Shown in pieces: positions 11,378-24,400 of a stretch of 64,000 nt of DNA. The notes below the pieces were generated by a model, which did not search any database, was not told the origin of the DNA, and was given only the letters and a program-made list of their open reading frames with translations. Source of the DNA: Phallusia fumigata (Eukaryota > Chordata > Ascidiacea > Phlebobranchia > Ascidiidae). The stretch's first letter is position 1, and each line of letters begins with the position of its first letter. The position numbers were made by a program, and so were the translations under genes. The stretch covers positions 1-64,000 of the forward strand of contig QXVZ01011261.1 in the NCBI GenBank assembly GCA_008931825.1, in the 5' to 3' direction.

Positions 11378-14300
11378 CAAAACAAATAAATAGGTATTGA
11401 TCTGCATTAAGATTCTGAACAAAAATTCATTTCATGTAGTTATATTGTCAGTAGGCTCTAACAAAAAGGGTGGCTTTTACCATATTGTCTTTCCACATAC
11501 ACTATAACCCAATTTTACACAGTCACTTTAGTCATTCAAATTTGGAACCATTTAGCATTTTGGTCATAATTATTTTTATTTCGCGTAAATTTGGACGTCC
11601 TCATGTATCGTTTAATGACCGAAAAAAAAATTGCGTCACTCGCCTCACATGCATTTGGTGTAAACAAGTCTTTACAAAAAATGAGTATAATAACAAATTC
11701 CGGAAATTGTTGGGGTGGCAACATAGACTTTTTATAATGGCTGCCACCCTAGAAATTTTCAGTGCGGTGGCTGGAATCGATGCCTATGGTCCCCATACAT
11801 GCAATGGTGTTATATTATGCCTTATTTTTAACACATGCTAAAAAATTGTAGGGTGTCATTCATATGCAAAAAGTAGCAGATATTTTTGATTTATTCTGTG
11901 TAATTTGTACAATTTAAGAAAAGTTGGTAGATGTAAAATTTACAAAGACAGACACATCACTAACGCCAAAGGGACTAGTGGGTTAATAACTGGGGCTGTA
12001 GGATGAATAGATAAAACAACTAACTATAATGACCTGGGGTCTTTCAAACATTTACTCTATTCTTACTTTGTTAAACCACTAAAGGCTAAAAGGCAACAAT
12101 TAACGAGCACAAGGCAAACAACTTGGTGAAAGAAGTTGTAGCGACACAACAGCACTAAAACAATCACCAAGCTAGAAAATCTGCACAATGTTCAGGTGCA
12201 ACTAGGTGTGAAAAATGTAGGGATAATTGGAGGATCAAGGTTGTACTAGCTAGCTAGCCTCATTAACAATACAACGCAATAAGTAACAAAGAATCACATA
12301 AAAGGAAGTTTCTGTGCAACACTTGCAGCGGTTCCAGTTATGCTGTATAATTCCACTGTCAAAAAAACTAAACATAAGCTTAGTTGGAACTGTATGGCAG
12401 CAAACTTGTTATGCATCGTGTTTCACAGCACGATATTACACACATAAGTCAGGTACTGCAACACCATTATTGCATTATTGTTGCAAGCTAATTGACAGTA
12501 TAGCAGTTCTGACACATGAAGCAGTTATCTAATAGCAACTGATGTGTGGCTTGTAAACTTATTAACACAAAGCTTCGCTTTGCGTTTAGGGCAATACAGC
12601 ATAAAAACATATTTGGTGGTCTGTAGAAGTAACCACCGAGCGATTGGGTTAAAATTTAATAGAAGCATGCATTCGGAAAACTTATAATTTCAACTCATTT
12701 GGCATTACATTTCTAACCCAATTGACCTACAAATGATAAATCAATTTTTGGGGGCATTAAGGGGTTGTAAAATGGGTGAACCAAACCTAAACACCCAAAA
12801 TGCATTTAAATACTTAACATGTACCATCAAAAGATAAAGTTCTTGACGTATTTGCATTAATAAGTAACATTAGCAGTTTTTATGTTTTTTTAATCTCAAA
12901 ATGCTTTTTAATGCTTACAATGTATTAACCCTCTAAAAATGTAACTGCTAGGTCACTTATAACAAATGTAGCAATGTTAAGAATTCAGTGTTTTAGGTGC
13001 CTGCGTGTTAACCAAAAGGTGAATTGGGGTGAAAGTTGTACAAAACTTTAACTTCAGCTGCCCATCTATTAAGCGTGAAATTTTTTTTGTTGATGATTAT
13101 TTCTTGACCAAAATATGGCTTTGAATATATCTCAAAGGTAAAAATTGGTCTTTTATTGTTGTTTTACAATTTTGTGTGACAAACTGTCTAAATTAATATA
13201 ATATTCAAAAAATGGACTTAGAAACAACTATTCAAAAGTAGCCAGCTATCCTACTATTAACAACCCAAATGACAGAATGTAACATTAAAGTGTTAAAAAA
13301 ACATATTACATGCTCAATAAAGGAAACAAAAGAAGTTGTGTCTGTGAAAAAGAAAACAAACAGTGTTGTGTCTATGAATGTAAGTAAAAGAAACATTGTC
13401 ATTGTCACATGGTTGTATTGCAGGTTTGTGGTGGTATCAAGGCGGAAAAATGGTACTTGCTTTACTGGCCTGGGCCTTTTACTTTTAAACGTTTTAACAA
13501 CTTTGAATGTTAATAACCGAACATAATTCGATGTTCAATTTAATATTCTGGATTGTAGAATAGCCAGCTATTCTACTTTGAACAAACCTAGCTCTAATTC
13601 AGCAGCAGTGAAACCCTGTTTTAGTGTTCCTTGTTGTACATTGCTAATATTGATAACCCAGGCCCAAAATGTCATGTAAGCAAAAACATTTAGCTTCAAA
13701 AAACATACCGGAACAAGGCGTTTAAGTCAACAGCTACGCAGGAATGAACAAAGAAAACACGTACAAAATTACCTCAACAGTTTCACATAACAACAGCAAC
13801 AACAATGTTACAACTAGTCCGGTCAACAGAATTACTGTAAAAAAAACAACGAAATAAAACCGTACGAAACAGGTTTCAGATTGTGCTGGACTGCTAGTGT
13901 GTGAGTGAAGTAAAGCACACAGCAACAAAGGCGACAAAAGAACACTTTGAAGCATACCGTTTGTCTTGTTTTGTGACATTTATTTAAAGATCGACATTTT
14001 TGCAAAAAAATGCAGTTTTTGCTCCTAATATATATAAATACATTAATTTTGTGGCCCTCGATTTTTAACTATAAGTTGCATTTATTTTTTTGTCATTTAA
14101 TGTTATTCTGTGCAAAGATTTGTGATTGATATTGCTGTTTCTAAAATCGCATGATCGCAACAACAATGAAGTAAAAAAAACGAAATGAAAGTAAAACGTC
14201 GGATGAGTGCAAACAGCTCTGCGATGCATTACACGGGTTCGGTTTGTACTGCGATTACTATAATGCATTTAGATTGGGTGATGGTAAACCATTTTAACAT

Positions 14301-15409
14301 TTACAAGGCTAAACTTGCAAGTACCAAGCTAAATACTGCACGTAAAAACGTCGGAAAATGCGACAATTAAAAGGAAGGTATTAAGCAGAACTTACATACC
14401 AAATGCACCTATGGAGATGGTATCGGCTATCGGGAACAAAGCTGTTCCATCATATGCAGTGCCATCAAAAACTGCAGCCTGCTTGGTACTTTAAATGGAT
14501 GCTAGGAACTTTGCTGGGTTTTAAAATATTGCCAGTCTTCTGAGTAAAGCTGGCGGATATTGGTGCAAGAGGTTTGGATTAGTAAAACCATGTTCTCTTC
14601 ACATATCTGTAATTGTAAAACAGAATATGGAGAAAATTAACACCATGCGAAATACTGCACGTAACACATTAAAGATGCAAGTTGAAAAAGAATCACAGGT
14701 ACCAGGTGGACCTGTAATACCAAGTGCAATCATTATTCATTATGTCTGTCAATATGCCACTCAGTTGTTAGGTTGACTGACTTAACTTAGAGCAGTTTTT
14801 TCTGAACTTTTGTGTCTGTCACCTCAGCATCGTAAATATTTTTGCCCCCACACCCTTTTACATGAAGAATAGAATTTTTCTAATACAAATGTTTAGAGAG
14901 AATAGCTGGCTGTTCTAGAATAGTTGTTTTAAATCCAGAATAACGAATCCAAGTCTTCTATTAATATTGGCAGAATGACACAGAATTGCAAGGAACAAAA
15001 ACACAATAAAATACTGTTTATTTGACTTTTTAATTTTAAAAAGTGTCATATGACTTCTATCACAACTCTTGCAACCTGAGGAAGATTTTTCTTCAAATGT
15101 CTAACACCAAATAATGTCAGACATGTGGTCAGTTACAGTTACAAGGTTAAACGTTTATATTTGAAAGACCCAGGCCAGTAAGACAACTACTATTTTTTGT
15201 CTCACGCCACCACAAAAAAAACACTAAAAGGATGAGAAAGATGTGCTTGCAAAACAATCATAAAAATGTTGTTTAGGATTTTGTACATTGCATATGTTTG
15301 TCTCATAATAATATTTAAAAGTTTTTCTAGAAATTTATGTTTTACATTCCAGACAATTTTTCAGAATTTTTATTAAATTAACTTTAAACATAAATTCAAT
15401 CCATTTGGA
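11362..15409. other. Intergenic region between UBE2R and synaptojanin
   Basis: The two genes are divergently oriented, so promoters of both should lie here, but no core promoter motif could be assigned. The region contains an inverted, truncated copy of the element family at 19392 (about 11710-11790), mid-repetitive sequence at about 12120-12720, CiMITE-related sequence near 12730-12830 and 13010-13100 (inverted), and repeated AGAATAGC-TGGCT blocks near 13220, 13555 and 14895. A weak minus-strand gene candidate is listed separately. Confidence 0.6.
13773..14471 (-). CDS. Possible two-exon fragment of an unknown membrane protein
   Basis: Two minus-strand segments fit internal exons: 14471-14400 (acceptor CTGCAG, donor G|GTATGT) and 13834-13773 (acceptor TTTTACAG, donor GAG|GTAATT). 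Joined at phase 1 they read through without a stop, giving a segment with FDGTAYDGTALF followed by a hydrophobic run VILLTGLVVTLLLLLLC of about 17 residues that could span a membrane. The frame closes soon after if the next acceptor at about 13734 is used. I recognise no family, no start exon was found, and the match of phases could be chance. Confidence 0.25.
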
Positions 15410-18400
15410 ATGACTGCAGTAAGCAGAAATTTAAAAATTTTGAAAACAATAAATTCACCTGGAATTCTTCTTGAACATCGAAATTCAAACTGCAACCTAT
15501 TGGCAGAACATGGCTCTCTATACAAACTATGTAAGTATTTGGTGCATGTTACATTACACATATGTTTTATTGCAGAATATGTTTGTGTTTATTAAATATT
15601 ACACAGAATGTTCCCTTACTGAAAGGGACACCTATTGTTTCCAACGTGTTTTTTTTTCTACCCTGCAGCTTGTCCATCCACTTAAAGCAAAAACTGTTTA
15701 GTGAATTTGGATGAAACTTTCACAGCTGGTAGATATGGTCATGGAGCTATTCTATCCATACCCCCTAAAATAAATCTATTAAAACTTTCACTGTTGGTAG
15801 ATTGAGTTGTTGTGGTGTATTGATTGCTTTGTTTGTACGCCAAGCAGTTGCACCCTGAAGTTTGTAGATTGGGCTATAGTGGTGTGTTAGATGTTGTTTT
15901 TAGGTAATCTTGTGATCCTGGAAACAAAAAAGACAAAAATGCCTGTCTGTAAGGAACCATGCAAGTCATGTAAACTTAGGATTAGCTTAGGACTTATGTA
16001 TCTTCGCAGGGTCAATTCGAAACATTTATTTTTGTAGCCTAACTGTGTATTTATCTTAGCTGATGACGATGCAAAAAGTGTCAAGTTGACAAGTACTAAG
16101 GTTACAGACAGCTATGGCTGTCTTGGAATTATTAGCAAATCGTTAGGTAAGGCTGTATTTATTTGCAGAACACTAACAAATAATTGTTCACTGTTAAATG
16201 TTTGTGTCCTTAACAGGTGAAACGGATAGCAAGAAGTATATTGATTTTTTGGCTGTAGTCACTGGTTGCAGAAGTGTTGGAAAAGTTTTGGACACTGAAA
16301 TATTGAGAATAACAGATGTTGCCTTTGTCTCCATATCAGATGGAAATATTGAGTCTAGCATTTTTTCTGAGGTTTTTTATTTGCTCATATATCGCATGTA
16401 AGTTGGCATTGGCCTAAAGTGTTTTGGCTTTTCATGTTTCAGATCAAAAGATTGCTTTGCTCTGGTTCATTTTACTTTACATTATCAAGCAACTTACCAG
16501 GAAAAAAAGCAGTAAATATTACTCATTCTTTTCAAATGGAGGAAAACCAGATTGTGTCCAAACGATTTTTGTGGTAAGACATTTTGTAAAAATAAATTTA
16601 ATTGACCCACACTGCACCTGAAATATCTAATATGTTTGTCATTGAAAAAATTGTTGTAGGAATCGGCATCTTCTGACATACTTTTCTGTTCGCGGTATGT
16701 CTTACAGTCCATGGTGCATTGAAGTAATGTGTGGTGGAATAGACATTCGCACTGTCTATGTAGGAGCACAACAGGTTCGTGGTGTAATTGTCTGTGAAGC
16801 CCACTTCAAATTTAACACTTGCTGTGCATATATATACATATAGATCGAACTGGATTCTTTTAAAACATGTAACTATAGATTTCTCAGAAGAATTCCTTAA
16901 CTATTAAAGTTGGGTTCTTTTTTGTTCAGTTGCTTTTTGTCTAGCATTGATCAATAGTTTGTCTAGGAATAACATTCTCATTGATTTGTTATTGATTCTT
17001 GTGTGGCGTCTGGTAAATTAGACCTGGTCCCTTGATAACCAACTGCTGGCACTAACAACTTATTTTTGCAATCCCTCCAACTGCAGTTTTAAACAGCACC
17101 AGAAAATTTCACCTACATTTCACAAATAATTAGGGATGTTTAATTTGGAGCTTCGAAAGGAATTGACTTCATGCAGATTTGAATCCAAATTTGTCTTTTG
17201 TACTGGATAACTAAGGCCTATCTTATTTTGTCCAAAAGGGCATGTAAATGTTAGTATGCATTCACCGGCGTGATTGAAGCTCAGCTGTGCAACTAACATG
17301 AATCCTTCTTCTTCCACTGGCTTGAATCCCACTATATGGGGTCACCGGCGCGGATTTTCTTCCTCCAACTTGTTCTATCCATTGCATCATTTTCTAGCGC
17401 ACCTATCACTTTCAAATCTTCCCAAATGTTGTCATGCATGCCATTTTCTTTTGGGTCTACCCCTTTTTTTCCAAGTAAATTTTTTTCCACATTCTTACCT
17501 ACATAGCTTTCATCCCTTTGGTCAGAATAAAAAGTCCATTGCAGGTCTCTTGTAAATGGGTCAAATTATTAATTAAGGTCCAAAGTGGATGAAATTTTAC
17601 ATAGGACAGAATTATATATTGGGTCATTGTGGCGTGTCATCAATTTTGTGTAGTACCACATTGCTGCTGCACACAAGCGCTAATCATGCCTGGTTCACAA
17701 TCTTTGTACTGGCTAAAGTAAAACTTTTTTGGGGCTAACCTCAATACACATGCAATGTCAGTACCTATGTTATACATAACGTTAAGTTGTTACTTTAATA
17801 CAGAAAAGAGTTACTTCAATATATATTAGAAATTTTGCAATCATATTCTTTCTAATTGCTTTCGTCGATTACTTTCATCATCTCTATGTTTAGTTGCTTT
17901 ATGTTTTTTCCTTGGCAGGGGCAAGCAGCTATTATTTCAAGACTAAGCAGCGATCGAGTTGGAACCCGCTATAATGTTCGAGGAGTCGATGACAATGGGA
18001 ATGTTGCTAACTTTGTGGAAACAGAACAAGTAAAAATAATGTCTTTTTTAAACACCGTTTAAAATATGTCAATAATACATGTCCAACAATAATTTGCCAA
18101 AATCTACATAAGTTTGGAAGAAAATTTGAGAGTTTTTCATTTAATTTTTTTTTGAAATTCCCTTGACCACTGCATGACTGTGAAGCTAAGGTTATTATTT
18201 GCATGTCTTGCATAATTGCCATTGTCTCACAATGTACTATGATTGTTTGATGTTAAAAAATAAATTCATCTCTCTTACTATCAGTATCATATGTTGTAAT
18301 TGCATAGTTTTGCACTGGGTACCGCAAAGTGTGACATACTTGCAATTATTCAGTTGTTTTAATTTAAACATTGTTCTATTTAGTTTCTGTGTAAATTAGG

Positions 18401-21400
18401 TACTTTTCCATTGTTTTAGATTTTGTGCATTGGTGAAAGCTGCACAAGCTTTATTCAAATCCGAGGATCTGTTCCTCTGCACTGGGAACAACCAGGACTT
18501 AATGTTGGTTCACACAAGGTTAAACTTCCAATGCCATTCGAAATATCATTTAAAGCTTATGAGAAGTAGGGAGATGATAATGTGATTTTTGTGATTTTTT
18601 TAAGTTGTAGTTTTTAAAAAAGTACTTGTTTTTTTGTTTAGACATCTGGAAAATGTTGAGACACTTTACTCCACATGCGCTTTGGTAAATTTACTTGGTT
18701 CAAAGGAGGGTGAAGCAAGTTTAAGTCGAACATTTCAGGTATATAATAAAATATAGTGCTGGTTACCAGCCGGTTTATACCATACAGTGGAAGTTTTGCC
18801 AAATAACAGTACTTAGTTGTGACAATTATTTCTAATGGATGGTGCTCTCGCCTGTTGTTGCTGGTGTTAAACAAAATATTCTTGTTTTAGGCCCATCATG
18901 ACGCAAGCCGATTTACTGAGTCAATGAAATTTATCAACTTTGATTATCATGCTGAATGTCGTGTGGGAAAGTCTGCAAATATATCTAAATTAATGGGTAG
19001 GAAAAGTATTTTATTGTAAACAATTTTTATCACAAAAAAGGCTAAATGTTGGTCCTGTTTGCTGAAAGAGAAATACTGTTTTTTATGCTTCATTTCATGT
19101 CCAATGGCATTTTTAAATATGTGGGTTTGTCATAAGAGTCATTTCTTCATATTGTCACAAATACAAAGCAGATAAAACCTTAAGTTAGGCAGCTGCTTTT
19201 TCAGCAGCACTTTTTTTGCCCAAAGACCCTTATGACTTCTTTAAAAAATAGGCATGGAAGAAATAAACTCACTCAAGTTAGGTTGTTGGTGCATTGAACA
19301 GTATTTAAGTACAATTTTCATGTGTTTGTATTAACCGACTTTGCTCTATATTCCTTCTGAAATGAGCCTTTTTACCCCATTGCCTCTGGAGCATAGGCGT
19401 CGATTCCCGCGGGGGGGGTGGCCACCCCACTGGAAATTTCTAGGGTGGCAGCCATTATAAAAATAACAACCGATAACATTAGCGATAACAGAGAGTATAA
19501 CATCTCTACAAACCAACGGGCGTACGTTACGTAATTTTATCATGTGTCAGGCCGCTCGGATTTGATCATTTCGCCACCCTATATGAAAACAAATTTGCTA
19601 AAAAATTGACGCCTATGGCCTGGAGATAAAAGGAATAACAATAGGCATTGCTTATTAACTGTGTCAAATCTTGCATGAGATATTCGTAAAACCACTGACG
19701 GTTAAATTGTTGTTAACTTAACATTTTCTGCCAGCCCTTCTTGAACCCATGTTGCAATCCTTTGGGTTTTACATTGATGTTGAAAGTGGTATTCAGCAAC
19801 AGACGGGAGTTCTACGAGTCAACTGTCTTGATTGTTTGGACCGAACCAACAGTGTGCAAACATATGTTGGATTACAGGTAGATGCTTTTCTGTGTAAGAG
19901 TACAACCAGTGCTTAAACATGTTATTCTTTATTGTTCATCCCCTACCTCTGAGTTGTAATAAAGAATAGCTTTTTGTGTATTTATTTCAATAAATTTTAA
20001 TTATAATAAAACTAATTGGTGCAATCTTTAAGTTTTACTGTCATTTCCCCCTACCAACCTGCAGATGTTGCTGAAATTATTATGTTTGTTGCAGATGGTT
20101 TCCAAGCAACTTGATGCCCTGGGTTGTTCTGCACCCCAACTTGTGTCAAGGTTTACAGAAGCAATTAAGTCTGCTTGGCAACAAACTGGTGATTTAATAA
20201 GCCGGATGTATGCAGGAACTGCTGCAATGGAGGGAAAAGACAAGGTAATGGTTGAGTCAAGGGTAGGAATTGTTTCCCAAGGAATCATGTAGAAAAATGA
20301 TGTCCAGGGCCAGACACTGGCTAATGTAATAAAGCAGTTGTGGCTTACCCTACTAATGAATGTGTATTTTATATTATGCACAGCCTGTGGGACATAAAGT
20401 GTAGCATTTGTAAATTTATGCCCATTGCTGTACAGTGTTTCTTAAACTTGTTGGAGGTACCAGACTCCACAATTTCCATCGATGACCAACATGTTTGCTT
20501 GGTTCTTAAAAAAACTAAAAAAGCAGTATATATATATATATATATATATATCCTCTGATCTCCCCTGTACTTGTCAGTCAGATGCAAAAAGTGAAATTAA
20601 AATTGTTTTAAGGTTGGTAAAATTAAGGATGGTGCACGTTCCTTATCAAGAGCAATTCAGAACAACTTGATGGACCAGGGAAAACAGGTAGCAATGGACA
20701 AACTTCTTCAACCCAACATCAATGATTCTGATCTTCTCCATGTATCAAGAGATTTGTTTGACCCTGAACAACTCTACTGTAAGTATTTTATGCAAAAGTA
20801 AACGTTTTTATTTGTTTAATTAACCCCACTGCCCCATCAGTTAACACGCTATAGTGCTAAAAAGGTCTAGTTATTAAACATTGCTAGAAGTGGATGAAAT
20901 TTTGATAGTTTGTTTTAAATTTTTATGGTCTGTGGTGCATTGTTTGCTGTATTTAGTCCTATAATCCTAGCAGTTGACCTGGTAGCCCAATAAAGTTTAT
21001 ACATTGGACCATAGTAATGTGTAATTTTGTTTTCTTGGTTAACCTTACAATTACCAGTAAATTTTGACCTCATTTTTTAACATTTTAGGTTCATCAGAAA
21101 CATTGACAGAAGTATACAAAAATCATCATGAGTTTACAGAGGAGTTTATGATTCGTGTTTGTGTTGGGTCATGGAATGTTAATGGAGGAAAACTTTTCAG
21201 ATCTATTGCATACAAAGATAAAGTATATGAATCTTTTTTATGTTTGGTTGTAAATGAGTTGGGGACTAAACCAAACAGAGTCTAAGCCAGTATTTGTATT
21301 TATTACGTTCATTTGAACAGAAAGATCCTAATTTGCTTTATATTTATATAAGACGCTGAAAGATTGGTTGATGTTTGAAAATGATGCCAATGAAGAAAAA

Positions 21401-24400
21401 ACTTATTACCAAGCATTATTTGAATACAATTCAAAACAAGAAGGCGATCTCAACCTCGTAGTTGGAGATGTGGTGTTAGGTAAACAGTCTTTTTCATTTT
21501 AAAAAGAATGAGATGAACACTTTCAACCAACACAATCAAAATGTTTCCATTATGTTTACAAAGACTTTTATGTCTATTCTTATTGTTGGACGCCATATAT
21601 AACTATACCAGGTGGTTAAATGTGTTTTACTTAGTTTTCCTTCCAAGAAATGACTTGTAACATTAAGGAATTGATATACAATAAAATTAAATGCGCATCT
21701 CTTGTTTTAGTCGACATGGAGTTGGAGGGCGGTGAGTGGCTTCATGGAAGTCTTGGCAATGTGGAGGGGATTTTCCCAGCAGCTTATGTCGAGAAACTTG
21801 AGAATCCTTATCATGTGATTCATGATTTTCCTGCACAAGAAGATGGAGATCTACAATTGTGGACCAATGAAGTCAGTAGTGTATAAATGTTGGATCAATC
21901 TGCTAGAAACCCTATAGTCGTTGACTCAGCAGTTAAAAACAATTAAATTTAACTGTAACTATTTGTAATTTAATACACTACAAAAACACTTGTCTGAAAC
22001 ATGAACAAATTTCCAAACATGGTTGTGCATTGTAACTTCTGACCACAGTTGACCCATCGATTACCCCACAGGCCCCCAAACTTTTAAAGACAGCTGTATT
22101 GAAGAAAGTTACCTAGAAGCAGTGTTTCTACCACGGTGCACAACTGCACAAACCCATAGTACCACCATATCATTGGCGCAATGAAATCGGATTCTCGCAC
22201 ACTTGCAGCAATGCAAATTAGATGTATAAACATTAAAAAGGATGAAAATAAGGCGAAGCTATGTTTGTATCAAATGTGTATTTTGTTTGTATTTTGATGC
22301 AACTTTATGCTTGTTCTAACACAAACTTTGTAACTCAGAAACTTTTAGTCAAGGATGTTTGCTGTATTTGAAGCTGTGTTAATGCAGCTTTAAATATTCA
22401 TGCTCACCAAAACATACATTTGCTCAGTGTAATTTTTTTAGAGAAAATACTACCTTGAAGTTTCCTATTTTAATAGTTGGCACAATTCTAGTTGTTTAAA
22501 AGTATTTTGTGACTTTTGGTTTCATTCACCCATGTTTCACCTTTCATCATTTTTAGGTAGTAAATGTTCAGAAAGAGGATGGAGAGTGGTTTACAGGCTC
22601 CTTGCTGAGAAATGGTGAAAAGACAGAAGGAATATTCCCATCAAATTTTGTTTTAAAGGTTTGTGTGCAGAAAGCTGATTATGATTTTTCTAATTTGATG
22701 TTTATATGTGATGTCCCAACATATGGTAACACTCTTCTCCACTTACATTTGTAGATGAGTTCAAGTAACAATTACCCAGCTGATATATTTGCGATAGGTT
22801 TTGAGGAAATGGTTGAACTGAATGCAGGAAATATTTTAAATGCAAGGTAATTTGTTTGATATTTACAACAATACAAAAAACAGAAATGCTAAATTCAGGC
22901 ACAACTTTAGTACTTGCCCTAGCCAGTGTTTAGCATCAAAAAAAGTTCGATCTGCCTAGCATCAAAAAAAGTTCGATTTTCAGTTTTGGTGTAAAATTTA
23001 GTCCACTGTATGCAGTAAGGCTTGGTACAGGGGTGTCCAAACTTTTTGTAATGAGGGCCAAGTGAAGGTGCCCATGGGCCGTTTTTTTTTGCGAAGTTGC
23101 CGGTATATAAAGTTCCATGGAAAGCTTTTGCCTCAAGTCGCTTTAACCCAAAAGCTTAATCCAAACATTGGTGGGTTATGTACAAAACAATTTGAAACTA
23201 CAGCCACGGCCCACGTAAAATGTTGCCGCGGGCCGCATTTGGCCACCCTTGGCTTAGTAAGTTGTATTTAAAATCTTTATGTGTATAGTTTAACAAACAA
23301 GCAGTTGTGGGAAAATGAACTTCAAAAAACCATTAATGGAAAGGAGGAATATGTTTGCCTGATGTCTGACCAGCTTGTGGGAGTTTGTTTGTTCCTCTTT
23401 GTACGGCGCAGTCTTGTTGACCACATCACGTAAGTTTAGCTGAACATTTTTTCTGTTACTGTGTAATTAAAATTTATTGATATTTTCAGAAATATTTCAG
23501 TTTCAATGATTAAAACTGGCATGGGTGGAACAGCAGGCAATAAAGGTGCTGTAGCTGTCTCCTTGCTGCTTTACAACACATCTCTGTGTTTTATATGTTC
23601 CCATTTTGCTGCCGGTCAAACACAAGTTTTGGAGAGAAACAATGATTACAATGAAATATCAAGCAACCTGACTTTTACAAAGGTAAATACGAAACAAAAA
23701 CTTGTTGCATATCATTTGAGTGGTGCTTTAAAAGTCCACCTCCCCTTACGTCAGTGGTTCCCACCCTTCAGTGTGCCAGACCCAACTGACCAACATCCAG
23801 AATTATTTTTGTAACCCCTTCGCTACCCTCAAAAGACACTTTTTTGGTGGTTGGGAGTTACTGCCATACATTATGTTTGCATCAGTTTAAAAAATCGACA
23901 TTGCGCAAAATCGCTGAAATCTACCACATAAATTACACAGTATATTCAAAAGCATGGTTTTTCTCTGTTTGAAAATGAACCAACTGAGGTAAAGTAAACA
24001 ATAAATCAATTTATATTTCATCTGACAGGGTCGGAAGATATTTTCCCATGATTATGTATTTTGGTGTGGTGACTTCAACTATCGTATCGATTTGTCTGGG
24101 GATGAAGTAAAACAACTGGTGAAAGAAGAAAATTGGGAGAAATTAAAAGAGTTTGATCAACTTCTTGTTCACAAGAAAATGGGAAACATCTTTAAAGTTT
24201 GTATTTTTTTAAAAACAAGCAGACATTGTTAATTATGGGTCCCCTTCCATGAAGGGGACACATATTGTTTTTACTCTGTTTTTTTTTTCTTCTTTTCTTT
24301 TTTTCTGTCTAACGCGAGTTTGTTCCCACGTTTTGGTCATGAAGGAGTTGTCCGAATTTCTTCAAATTTTCACACATGATAGATGTGTATCTGAAGTTGT

